The notes below the pieces were generated by a model, which was given only the letters and a program-made list of their open reading frames with translations, searched no databases and was not told where the DNA came from. From the NCBI RefSeq assembly GCF_029603155.1, contig NZ_JAPMUA010000005.1, positions 248,001-312,000 on the forward strand: a stretch of DNA of 64,000 bases. The letters are read 5' to 3'. The position numbers and the translations under genes are program-made. Source of the stretch: Galbibacter pacificus (lineage in GTDB: Bacteria > Bacteroidota > Bacteroidia > Flavobacteriales > Flavobacteriaceae). This document shows, piece by piece, positions 24,421-31,485 of this stretch. The number at the start of each line of letters is the position of its first letter. Positions within the stretch are counted from its first letter, which is position 1.

Positions 24421-24924
24421 ATGGAAAATTCAAACACATCAACCGCAAAAAGCGCAACAGTTATGACCCCTGAAGAATTATTTGCTCATTGGCAAGGGCA
24501 CAGAGACCTTACCAGACGTACCATTGAAGCGTTTCCCGAAAAGGAATTCTTTACCTACAGTATTGGTGGAATGCGCACCTTTGCCGAAATGGTCATGGAA
24601 CTTCTGGCCATAGCCTCGCCCGGGATTAAAGAAATAGTAACTGGGAAAACAGAAGAATTTAAAGAGCATGTTGACCATAAAAACAGTAAAAAGGTAATTT
24701 TAGAACTGTGGGATAAAACCACCGGAGAACTCAACGAATACTTTCCTAAAATTAAAGAAGAAGATTTCCATAAAGCCATTAAATCCTTTGGACAATACGA
24801 AGGAACGGTACAATCTTCTATCTTCTATTTTATTGATAATGAAATTCATCACCGGGGTCAAGGGTTTGTATATTTAAGAAGTTTAAACATTGAGCCTCCT
24901 TTTTTCTGGGAGCGCGATAAATAA
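24421..24924 (+). CDS. DinB-family protein
   Basis: The 167-residue four-helix-bundle protein of the DinB/YfiT-like superfamily has TPEELFAHWQGHRDLTRRTIEAFPEKEFF, IGGMRTFAEMVMELL and NEIHHRGQGFVYLRSLNIEPPFFW. The DNEIHHRGQ motif carries the usual metal ligands of the family (third His of the triad). Members are thiol- or metal-dependent enzymes of mostly unknown reaction, and this one is probably cytoplasmic. It is the first of three genes in a row, under a divergent WYL regulator. Confidence 0.88.
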   Translation: MENSNTSTAKSATVMTPEELFAHWQGHRDLTRRTIEAFPEKEFFTYSIGGMRTFAEMVMELLAIASPGIKEIVTGKTEEFKEHVDHKNSKKVILELWDKTTGELNEYFPKIKEEDFHKAIKSFGQYEGTVQSSIFYFIDNEIHHRGQGFVYLRSLNIEPPFFWERDK

Positions 24925-24935
24925 AAAAGCTAAAA

Positions 24936-25148
24936 ATGAATGTATTCGTTTTTAAAACCAGTGTAAACAATCAAAAAGACATCAAAAGGTTGCAAAATCC
25001 ATTAAACCAATTGATGCATCAAAACGAACAGTGGAGTTTCGACCTAGAGGACTGCGATAACATCCTCCGGGTCGAATCTCTTCAAGTAAAAGCCTATAAT
25101 ATAGCCAATACACTTAACATATTGGGTTTTTCTTGTGAAGAGATTTAA
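24936..25148 (+). CDS. Small protein, possibly HMA-like fold
   Basis: A 70-residue protein, MNVFVFKTSVNNQKDI...WSFDLEDCDNILRVESLQVKAYNIANTLNILGFSCEEI. The beta-alpha-beta-beta-alpha-beta pattern and length suggest a ferredoxin-like (heavy-metal-associated-like) fold, but the CxxC of true copper chaperones is absent. It begins 12 nt after the DinB stop, so it belongs to that operon. Function unknown. Confidence 0.65.
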   Translation: MNVFVFKTSVNNQKDIKRLQNPLNQLMHQNEQWSFDLEDCDNILRVESLQVKAYNIANTLNILGFSCEEI

Positions 25149-25176
25149 AATCTTATGAATCTTTTAAAAAAAACTT

Positions 25177-25482
25177 ATGATTTCAGTAATCGTTACTTAC
25201 AAAGTAAAAAAGGATTTTGTAGGTCGGAATAAAACCAACATACAAAAGTTTATAACCGATTTTGAGCAGTTAAACACTTCCTTGTTTCAATATAATGTAT
25301 TTACCAAACAAGATGGAATTACCTTTGTGCACCATTCTCTGTATAAAAATGAAGATATACAAAAAGATGTTTTAAATACCGCTTCTTTTGTACGGTTTCA
25401 AAAAGAAAGGGACACCCTTGGTCTTGACGAAAAACCCGAAATTGAATTTATCAATTTAGTGGCGGCCACCAAGCATCAATAG
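25177..25482 (+). CDS. Small protein resembling antibiotic-biosynthesis-monooxygenase fold
   Basis: A 101-residue protein with VIVTYKVKKDFVGRNKTNIQKFITDFEQLNTSLFQYNVFTKQDGITFVHHSLYKNEDIQ...PEIEFINLV. The order of strands and helices, and the HHSLYKNEDI segment, recall dimeric alpha-beta barrel (ABM/quinol monooxygenase-like) proteins. The relation is by pattern only. It is last of the three-gene DinB group, 28 nt after the previous stop. Confidence 0.65.
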   Translation: MISVIVTYKVKKDFVGRNKTNIQKFITDFEQLNTSLFQYNVFTKQDGITFVHHSLYKNEDIQKDVLNTASFVRFQKERDTLGLDEKPEIEFINLVAATKHQ

Positions 25483-25519
25483 AAAAGGTGTAAATGCTTA
25501 TTTACTTATAACTATGGAA

Positions 25520-27211
25520 TCAAGGAGCAGGAAAAACCTTGAGTTCTTTAGCTCTTTGATTCCATATTTCTTCCATTTCCTTCACTATACCGGGAAACTG
25601 TTGGGCAATATTGGTGGTTTCTGTCCTGTCTTTGGTAAGGTTATACAACTCCCAAGGGGTATCGTTGTGGTGCCTTACCAGTTTATAGCTCCCTTTTCTT
25701 AAGGCAGCACCGCCAAAATGCTCCCAAAAATAAACTTTTGTGCTATCTACCGCAGTATTTTCTGTAATAATGGGGAGAATGGAATTTCCTTCGGTTGGGG
25801 TTATTCCGTGCTCCTTAAAACTTTTTGGGTATGTGGCACCTGCCAGATCAATACATGTGGCCATTAAATCTACCACATGGGCCGGTTGCTCCCTTACCGC
25901 GCCTTTTTCTTTGATCCCTTTGGGCCAATGCACGATAAAAGGAGTTGTAATTCCACCTTCGTATTCTTGGGCTTTCCAATAACGAAAAGGCGTATTGGCC
26001 ACATTTGCCCATACTGGGCCTATGCCTGCAAGCACGGTTTGCGAACCGGGCAACGAATCTTTTTCTACGGGAAAAATAACCGTTCTTCCGTCTCGTGTAC
26101 TTCCAGCTCGGTCGAATCCCGGACCGTATTTTGATGGCCTTTCTGAACTTGCTCCATTATCTGACAGAAAAAATATAACTGTATTGTCCAACTCTCCTTC
26201 AGCTTCCAATTGGTCTACCAATTTCCCTATGTTTTTATCGAGTATGTCTACCATGGCTGCATGCACTGCCATGGCTTTGGCATCCCAAACTTTGTCTTGG
26301 TTTTCGTTCCATTTTTTCTCGGGAAACATAAAATTGGACAATGCCACATTGCTTTTAAGCACGCCTTTTTCTATTAACCGCTTGTAACGGGCTTGCCTAA
26401 TGGCCCTCCAGCCTTTGGTATATACACTGTCGTATTTGGCAATAACATCTTCTGGTGCTTGTATGGGCCAATGCGGCGCACAATGTGCCACATACAAAAA
26501 GAATGGTTCTTTTTGCTTGGAAAATTGCTTTACATAGGCTACCGAGGAATCCCCGATGGCATTGGTATGGTAATAATCTTTTGGGACATCCATAACCTGT
26601 TTGTCCCCGTTTACCAAGCTAAACGGATCGAAATAATCTACCACGCCCCATATATTCCCATAATATTTATCAAACCCCCTATGCGTTGGGTAGGTTGCCG
26701 TATCAGAAAAGGCACCGTAATTTTCTTGGTGCGCCAGCCATTTTAACTGCTTTTCGCTTTTAAGTTCGTTTGTTTGAGACACATGCCACTTCCCTACCAT
26801 TCCCGTTTGGTAGCCAACTTTTTTTAATACCTCGGCAATTGTTACGGTATTGTCGCCCAGATAACCTTTGTAGCCCGGCTGGCCCTGATCCATCGTCATG
26901 CGCCCTATTCCAGCTTGGTGCGAATACAAACCTGTAAGCAAGGATGCCCTTGAAGGGCAACAGCGCGACGTATTGTAAAAAGCGTTAAACCGAAGTCCGT
27001 TTTCGGCAAGTTTATCCAAATTTGGAGTATGTATCTCCCCGCCATAGCAACCTGCATCAGAAAAACCCATATCGTCTGCCATGACAATTACGATATTTGG
27101 CCGTTTATCTTCTGAAGCCTTTTTTTCTGAACTTTTTTTACATCCGGAAAGTAAAAGAATTCCTGTTATTAATAGAAAGCCGGTATATCTTGGGCATATG
27201 TACTTCAACAT
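25520..27211 (-). CDS. Sulfatase (arylsulfatase, S1 family), lipoprotein
   Basis: The 563-residue type I sulfatase has lipobox LLSGC (Cys about residue 24). The metal-site start is NIVIVMADDMGFSDAGCYGG. The formylglycine motif C-x-P-S-R is at C84-C85-P86-S87-R88 in SRCCPSRASLLTG. HCAPHWPIQAP and FFLSDNGASSE supply further metal ligands. The Cys must be oxidised to formylglycine by an FGE or anSME enzyme elsewhere in the genome. It removes sulfate from sulfated substrates, probably glycans in a marine setting, at the cell envelope. It is monocistronic with a promoter at 27242-27271 and a LacI-type palindrome just upstream. Confidence 0.93.
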   Translation of the reverse strand: MLKYICPRYTGFLLITGILLLSGCKKSSEKKASEDKRPNIVIVMADDMGFSDAGCYGGEIHTPNLDKLAENGLRFNAFYNTSRCCPSRASLLTGLYSHQAGIGRMTMDQGQPGYKGYLGDNTVTIAEVLKKVGYQTGMVGKWHVSQTNELKSEKQLKWLAHQENYGAFSDTATYPTHRGFDKYYGNIWGVVDYFDPFSLVNGDKQVMDVPKDYYHTNAIGDSSVAYVKQFSKQKEPFFLYVAHCAPHWPIQAPEDVIAKYDSVYTKGWRAIRQARYKRLIEKGVLKSNVALSNFMFPEKKWNENQDKVWDAKAMAVHAAMVDILDKNIGKLVDQLEAEGELDNTVIFFLSDNGASSERPSKYGPGFDRAGSTRDGRTVIFPVEKDSLPGSQTVLAGIGPVWANVANTPFRYWKAQEYEGGITTPFIVHWPKGIKEKGAVREQPAHVVDLMATCIDLAGATYPKSFKEHGITPTEGNSILPIITENTAVDSTKVYFWEHFGGAALRKGSYKLVRHHNDTPWELYNLTKDRTETTNIAQQFPGIVKEMEEIWNQRAKELKVFPAP

Positions 27212-27241
27212 CTTGTCTTGCGGTTAATGATTAATAAGAGT

Positions 27242-27271
27242 TAAAAGTACTTTTTTTATTTAATTTTCAAA
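27242..27271 (-). promoter_or_regulatory. Promoter of the sulfatase gene
   Basis: On the minus strand TTTG (27271-27268), 18-nt spacer, TACTTTTA (27249-27242), one mismatch from TAnnTTTG. The expected transcript start is near 27235 and the ATG is at 27211. Confidence 0.5.
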
Positions 27272-27282
27272 AGAAATAATAC

Positions 27283-27294
27283 TAAAACGTTTTA
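27283..27294. promoter_or_regulatory. LacI-type palindrome upstream of the sulfatase
   Basis: TAAAACGTTTTA is a perfect 12-bp palindrome with a central CG, the shape of LacI-family operators. Its centre is 43 nt from the centre of the sulfatase -7 box. The same core and the same distance occur upstream of the Gfo/Idh gene (41439-41452). Confidence 0.6.
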
Positions 27295-27350
27295 TGATAC
27301 CAATGAAAGTTTAGATGAAATGCCTGTTGCAACTAAAAAATCATGAGAAA

Positions 27351-28724
27351 TCAATGCTGCACGGCTTCCAATAATTTTTGAAAAGAAACAGTGTCCTGAG
27401 TTCCCGAGTTCATGCTCTTTAAAGTAAATGTAGCCTCGTCTATTTCTTTTGAGCCTGCCAAAACCACATAAGGGACATTGCGTTTATTGGCATAGGTCAT
27501 TTGTTTTTTCATCTTGGCATTGTCTGGATACAGTTCGGCCTTAATTCCTGCTTCACGAAGTTTTGTAATGGCTTTTAGGCAATAAAGAGCTTCTTTATCG
27601 CCAAAATTTAAGAAGAGGACTTTTGTATTTTCACTTACAGAACCGGGAAACAGCCCGAGTTCTTCCAATACAAGATATATCCTGTCCAGCCCGAAGGAAA
27701 TGCCGACACCACTTACATCTTTGAGTCCGAAAATTCCCGTAAGGTCGTCGTAACGGCCACCACCGCCAATGGAGCCCATTTTTACCTCGGCTGGTGCAGC
27801 AACCTCAAAAATAGCTCCGGTGTAATAGTTAAGTCCGCGTGCCAAAGTAACATCGAGTTCCAAAACAGCCCCTTTCAAGCCAATTGCATCAATGGCATGG
27901 AGAATAAATTCCAATTCTTCAACCCCTTTCGTGCCTTCATCAGATTTTGATAATAGTGATTTTAGACTTTTTAACTTTTCAGCATTCGCACCATCAAAAG
28001 CAAATAAAGGCTGTACTTTTTCAATAGCTTCTTTGCTTATGCCCTTTTCCAGCATTTCTTTTTTAACGCCATCTTCTCCAATTTTATCGAGTTTGTCCAA
28101 GGCAACGGTAAAATCTATCAGTTTGTCTTTGGCACCTATAACCTCGGCAATCCCGGAAAGGATTTTTCGGTTGTTTATCTTAATGGTAACATTTTTAAGG
28201 CCAAGTGAATTGAAGACGGTATCATACAATTGCACAAACTCCACTTCCTGCCAAAGTGATGTGGAACCAACCACATCGGCATCGCATTGATAAAATTCCC
28301 TAAAACGTCCCTTTTGGGGGCGGTCTGCGCGCCAAACCGGTTGTATTTGATAACGCTTAAACGGCAAATCTATTTCGTTTTGGTGCATTACCACATAGCG
28401 GGCAAAGGGAACGGTAAGATCGTAGCGCAAGGCTTTTTCGGAGATTTTAGGGGTCAAGATATTGGCATCTTTTTTTGCAAAAAGTTCATCGTTCACTTTA
28501 GAAAGGAAATCACCCGAATTCAAAATTTTAAAAATCAAGCGGTCGCCTTCATCGCCATATTTCCCCATCAACGTTTCAGAGTTTTCAAAACTCGGCGTTT
28601 CAATAGGAAGGAAGCCAAATACCTCGAAATATTTCTTAATGGTATTTACAATATAGTTACGCTTGGTAACTTCCTCAGGGGTAAAATCCCTTGTTCCTTT
28701 AGCTATGCTTGGTTTTTGTGCCAT
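27351..28724 (-). CDS. hisS: Histidyl-tRNA synthetase
   Basis: Class II aminoacyl-tRNA synthetase of 457 residues that charges tRNA-His. Class II motif 2 is in KRYQIQPVWRADRPQKGRFREFYQCDADVVG. Histidine-A motifs are ARGLNYYTGAIFEV and GSIGGGGRYDDL. Motif 3 is in GVGISFGLDRIYLVLEEL. A C-terminal anticodon-binding domain follows (residues about 365-457: KVLFLNFGDKEALYCLKAI). Length is normal. The 162-bp stretch upstream consists largely of two short tandem repeats. Confidence 0.97.
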   Translation of the reverse strand: MAQKPSIAKGTRDFTPEEVTKRNYIVNTIKKYFEVFGFLPIETPSFENSETLMGKYGDEGDRLIFKILNSGDFLSKVNDELFAKKDANILTPKISEKALRYDLTVPFARYVVMHQNEIDLPFKRYQIQPVWRADRPQKGRFREFYQCDADVVGSTSLWQEVEFVQLYDTVFNSLGLKNVTIKINNRKILSGIAEVIGAKDKLIDFTVALDKLDKIGEDGVKKEMLEKGISKEAIEKVQPLFAFDGANAEKLKSLKSLLSKSDEGTKGVEELEFILHAIDAIGLKGAVLELDVTLARGLNYYTGAIFEVAAPAEVKMGSIGGGGRYDDLTGIFGLKDVSGVGISFGLDRIYLVLEELGLFPGSVSENTKVLFLNFGDKEALYCLKAITKLREAGIKAELYPDNAKMKKQMTYANKRNVPYVVLAGSKEIDEATFTLKSMNSGTQDTVSFQKLLEAVQH

Positions 28725-28742
28725 TATTTTTTTTGGATGTTA

Positions 28743-28830
28743 TGTTTCTATGTTGTTATGTTGTTATGTTGTTATGCTGTTATGCTGTTATGCTGTTATG
28801 ATGCTATGTTGTTATGGTGTTATGGTGTTG
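28743..28830. repeat. Octanucleotide tandem repeat upstream of hisS
   Basis: Eleven head-to-tail 8-bp units of consensus TGTTGTTA with single-base variants (TGCTGTTA, TGGTGTTA, TGATGCTA). The first unit ends about 25 bp upstream of the hisS ATG, so the repeat lies across the place where its promoter or leader should be. Unit number could vary by slippage. Confidence 0.9.
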
Positions 28831-28853
28831 TGTGCAATTTTATTATCAACGCT

Positions 28854-28881
28854 GAACTCTCAACTCTCAACTCTCAACTCT
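28854..28881. repeat. Heptanucleotide tandem repeat
   Basis: Four 7-bp units (GAACTCT then three CAACTCT), 23 bp after the octamer repeat and 5 bp from the stop of the next gene. It belongs to a class of AAC-containing 7-mers also seen at 33969-33992 and near 39820. Confidence 0.85.
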
Positions 28882-28886
28882 TAAAG

Positions 28887-29360
28887 CTATTCATCAATAA
28901 TATCATCAAAATATCTGTAAAGCTCGCCTTTGGTAATTACCCCGCCTTTTTCAATAAGCTCGAACTTATCTTTATTCACATCTTCAGAATACGCTTTGTT
29001 TGCGGTCATTATTTCTACCCCATCTTTTAAAAAGTTACTTTTAAACCACGCAAAGCCCTGTTTTGTTGTTAGGTCCACGCCTGGCTGGTGTATTCTAATG
29101 GCGATAAGCTTCATTTCTTTATTTCCAAGGTAAAAAAGGTGCATTTCGGTAGCAGAGATATTTTCAATATAATGTACTTTCCCTAAAACTCCTTCCCAGA
29201 TTAAATCGCTAAACACATCTATTTCTTCTTCGGCTACTTGGGGTTTGTTCTTTTTTATATCATCCCACTCATTGGCGGTAATAGATTGTGTAGCCAAAAA
29301 ATTAATAAATTCTGGGTGCATTTCTTCCAACTGCTCTTTTGTAAGTCTTCTATACTTCAC
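28887..29360 (-). CDS. Conserved hypothetical protein (DUF6495-like)
   Basis: The 157-residue soluble protein starts MKYRRLTKEQLEEMHPEFINFLATQSI and contains NKPQVAEEEIDVFSDLIWEGVL, FYLGNKEMKLIAIRI, GVDLTTKQGFAWF and GELYRYFDDIIDE. It matches my memory of a flavobacterial family listed as DUF6495, with no known function. No signal peptide or membrane helix is seen. It lies downstream of the rpsF-rpsR-rplI operon, separated from it by a terminator. Confidence 0.75.
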   Translation of the reverse strand: MKYRRLTKEQLEEMHPEFINFLATQSITANEWDDIKKNKPQVAEEEIDVFSDLIWEGVLGKVHYIENISATEMHLFYLGNKEMKLIAIRIHQPGVDLTTKQGFAWFKSNFLKDGVEIMTANKAYSEDVNKDKFELIEKGGVITKGELYRYFDDIIDE

Positions 29361-29400
29361 CTATCTGCTGTTTTGTTTAAGGTTTTGTGTTTGCAAAAAT

Positions 29401-29442
29401 AAAAAAGAGGCTGATAAAATTAAATTTTTACCAACCTCTTTT
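29401..29442. terminator. Terminator after rplI
   Basis: AAAAGAGG (29403-29410) pairs with CCTCTTTT (29435-29442) around an AT-rich loop. Read on the minus strand it ends in a run of U, closing the rpsF-rpsR-rplI transcript. Confidence 0.75.
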
Positions 29443-29462
29443 ATGTTATGCTGAATTGTTAA

Positions 29463-29918
29463 TTACTTAGCTTCTGCAATTACTTCAAAAGGGAAATTAA
29501 CTATTACTTCCCTGTGAAGCCTTATAGTTGCTTCATAAGGGCCGGCAACTTTTACGTTACCACCTAAAATACTGATGTATTTCTTTTCTATGGCTATGTT
29601 TCCTTCTTTTTGAATGGCTTCAGAAAGGTCTGCATTGGTTACAGAACCAAATAATTTGTTTCCGGTACCGGCCTTAGCAGTAATTTTTAATTCCAATCCT
29701 TTTAATTGGTCTGCTATTTTTTGAGCATCGTCAACAATCTTTTTCTCTTTAAAAGCTCTTTGCTTTAAATTCTCAGCCAATACTTTTTTAGCAGAAGCGG
29801 TAGCCAGAATTGCTTGACCTTGCGGTATTAAAAAGTTACGTCCGTAACCGTTTTTTACAGTTACCACATCGTCTTTAAAACCTAAATTTTCTACGTCTTT
29901 CTTTAATATTAATTCCAT
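29463..29918 (-). CDS. rplI: Ribosomal protein L9
   Basis: The 151-residue large-subunit protein L9 starts with the typical MELILKKDVENLGFKDDVVTVKNGYGRNFLIPQGQA and has the long connecting helix and the C-terminal domain with KLFGSVTNADLSEAI. It binds 23S rRNA near the L1 stalk. It is last gene of the S6-S18-L9 operon, 13 nt after rpsR. Confidence 0.97.
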   Translation of the reverse strand: MELILKKDVENLGFKDDVVTVKNGYGRNFLIPQGQAILATASAKKVLAENLKQRAFKEKKIVDDAQKIADQLKGLELKITAKAGTGNKLFGSVTNADLSEAIQKEGNIAIEKKYISILGGNVKVAGPYEATIRLHREVIVNFPFEVIAEAK

Positions 29919-29931
29919 GGTTACCTTGCTT

Positions 29932-30228
29932 TTATTTTAATAAATCTGCTACATAAGGCATTAAAGCTAAGTGACGAGCCCTTTTAATGGCTACAGAAAC
30001 TTTTCTTTGGTACTTTAATGAAGTCCCGGTTAACCTTCTTGGTAAAATTTTACCTTGTTCATTAACCAATTTCAATAAAAAGTCCGGATCTTTATAATCA
30101 ATATATTTGATGCCCGACTTTTTGAAACGACAATATTTTTTTGTCTTATTGGTCTCTATGTTCAATGGGGTAAGATATCTAATCTCCCCGTCTTTCTTTC
30201 CTTTTGCTTGTTGCTCTATAGATGACAT
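29932..30228 (-). CDS. rpsR: Ribosomal protein S18
   Basis: The 98-residue S18 has an extended N-terminus (MSSIEQQAKGKKDGEIRYLTPLNIETNKTKKYCRFKKSGIKYIDYKDPDFL), then LPRRLTGTSLKYQRKVSVAIKRARHLALMPYV, the signature of the S18 family. S18 pairs with S6 on the 30S platform. It starts 5 nt after the rpsF stop. Confidence 0.97.
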   Translation of the reverse strand: MSSIEQQAKGKKDGEIRYLTPLNIETNKTKKYCRFKKSGIKYIDYKDPDFLLKLVNEQGKILPRRLTGTSLKYQRKVSVAIKRARHLALMPYVADLLK

Positions 30229-30233
30229 AATGA

Positions 30234-30572
30234 TTAAGCTTTTTCGTTAAGTTTTTTTCTTCTTTTCTCTGCCCAAGCGATTGCGTGCTTATCCAACTTA
30301 ACAGTTAGGTAACGCATAATGCGCTCGTCGCGTCTAAATTCTAATTCGAATGGCTCAATTGCTTCTCCGGCAACTTTAAATTCAAAAAGATGGTAAAAAC
30401 CACTTTTTTTGTTCTGGATCGCGTAGGCTAACTTTTTAAGCCCCCAATCTTCTTTCGATACAAATTCTGCCCCTTTTGAGGTTAAGAAATCTTCAAACTT
30501 CTTAACTGTTTCCTTTATCTGGGTCTCAGATAAAACGGGATTAAGAATGAAAACAGTTTCGTAATGATTCAT
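30234..30572 (-). CDS. rpsF: Ribosomal protein S6
   Basis: Start set at MNHYETVFILNPVLSETQI (30572), the family start; the longer frame to 30689 runs through the promoter. The 112-residue protein has WGLKKLAYAIQNKKSGFYHLFEFKV and ERIMRYLTVKLDKHAIAWAEKRRKK. First gene of the operon, with a perfect promoter 33-63 nt upstream. Confidence 0.97.
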   Translation of the reverse strand: MNHYETVFILNPVLSETQIKETVKKFEDFLTSKGAEFVSKEDWGLKKLAYAIQNKKSGFYHLFEFKVAGEAIEPFELEFRRDERIMRYLTVKLDKHAIAWAEKRRKKLNEKA

Positions 30573-30604
30573 AATCTGAATAAATATTATTAAATTTAAG
30601 GGTG

Positions 30605-30635
30605 CAAAAGTAAAATTAATTATTATAATAACAAA
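30605..30635 (-). promoter_or_regulatory. Promoter of rpsF-rpsR-rplI
   Basis: On the minus strand TTTG (30635-30632), 19-nt spacer, TACTTTTG (30612-30605). This matches the Bacteroidota housekeeping consensus at every defined position. Expected leader about 25 nt. Confidence 0.9.
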
Positions 30636-30714
30636 GTGCGACATGAATATTTCGATGAAACAAGGAGAAAATTCCCCTCTTACCCACATATTTTCCCTAT
30701 TTCACAACATTTTC

Positions 30715-30746
30715 TTTGTTTCACCTTTGTTTTTTCACTAAAATTG
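30715..30746 (+). promoter_or_regulatory. Promoter of the lone LytTR regulator
   Basis: TTTG (30715-30718), 20-nt spacer, TAAAATTG (30739-30746), one mismatch from TAnnTTTG. The ATG at 30784 lies 38 nt downstream. Confidence 0.45.
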
Positions 30747-30783
30747 TTGTGTTCAAACATCCAACCACTTAGCTGATAGAAAT

Positions 30784-31476
30784 ATGAGAATGAATTGTAT
30801 TATCGTAGACGACTCGAGCATTCAGCGTATGTCTGTTGCCAGATTAATCAAGAACCACCCCATGCTCAACCTTGTGGCAGAGTACAGCAATGCCATTGAA
30901 GCAAGAAATGGCCTGAAGAAACAAAAGATCGACCTTATCTTTTTAGACATCGAAATGCCTGTAGTCAATGGCTTTGACCTCTTGGAAGCCCTTAACGAGC
31001 CTCCGCAAGTAATCCTAATCACCGGAAGTGCGCAATATGCACTAAAGGCATTTGATTATGATGTTACCGATTACCTTCATAAACCAATAACCCAGGAACG
31101 CTTTGAGGCTTCTGTTAAAAGGGCTCAGGAAAACTTTAAACTAAAAGTGGCCTCCAAAGAAGACGACGATCATATTTTTGTAAAAAGCAATCTTAAGAAA
31201 AGAAAGGTTTTTTTAAATGAAATCAATTGGGTGGAAGCTCTTGGCGATTATATTAAACTGGTTACAGATGAGGCAAACATTGTTATTCTTTCTACCATGA
31301 AGGCCTTTGAAAACGAACTGCCGGAGGACCGCTTTTTAAGGATCCATAAATCGTACATTGTAAACCTGGACAAGGTAGAAAAATTTAACAGCAAAAACGT
31401 AGAGGTAAACGGAAAGCAAATTCCGCTCAGCCGAAACAAAAAACAAGAACTATCTGAAGCATTAAACAATTCATAG
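30784..31476 (+). CDS. LytTR-family response regulator (orphan)
   Basis: The 230-residue regulator starts MRMNCIIVDDSSIQRMSVARLI. Its receiver domain has the phospho-acceptor Asp in LIFLDIEMPVVNGFDLL (about residue 60), a conserved Lys in YLHKPITQERF, and a C-terminal LytTR domain (FVKSNLKKRKVFLNEINWVEALGDYIKL ... FLRIHKSYIVNLDKVEKF). No histidine kinase is adjacent, so it may be driven by a distant LytS-type kinase. It converges on priA with a 9-nt gap. Confidence 0.93.
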   Translation: MRMNCIIVDDSSIQRMSVARLIKNHPMLNLVAEYSNAIEARNGLKKQKIDLIFLDIEMPVVNGFDLLEALNEPPQVILITGSAQYALKAFDYDVTDYLHKPITQERFEASVKRAQENFKLKVASKEDDDHIFVKSNLKKRKVFLNEINWVEALGDYIKLVTDEANIVILSTMKAFENELPEDRFLRIHKSYIVNLDKVEKFNSKNVEVNGKQIPLSRNKKQELSEALNNS

Positions 31477-31485
31477 TTCAAGACG

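Noticed and set aside
28660..28890. Plus-strand frames rich in Leu-Cys-Cys-Tyr-Val
   Set aside because: They are translations of the 8-bp tandem repeat and the hisS antisense strand, not a gene.
30573..30604. Possible S6:S18-binding regulatory leader of rpsF
   Set aside because: The predicted leader is only about 25 nt and has no CCG-containing hairpin.
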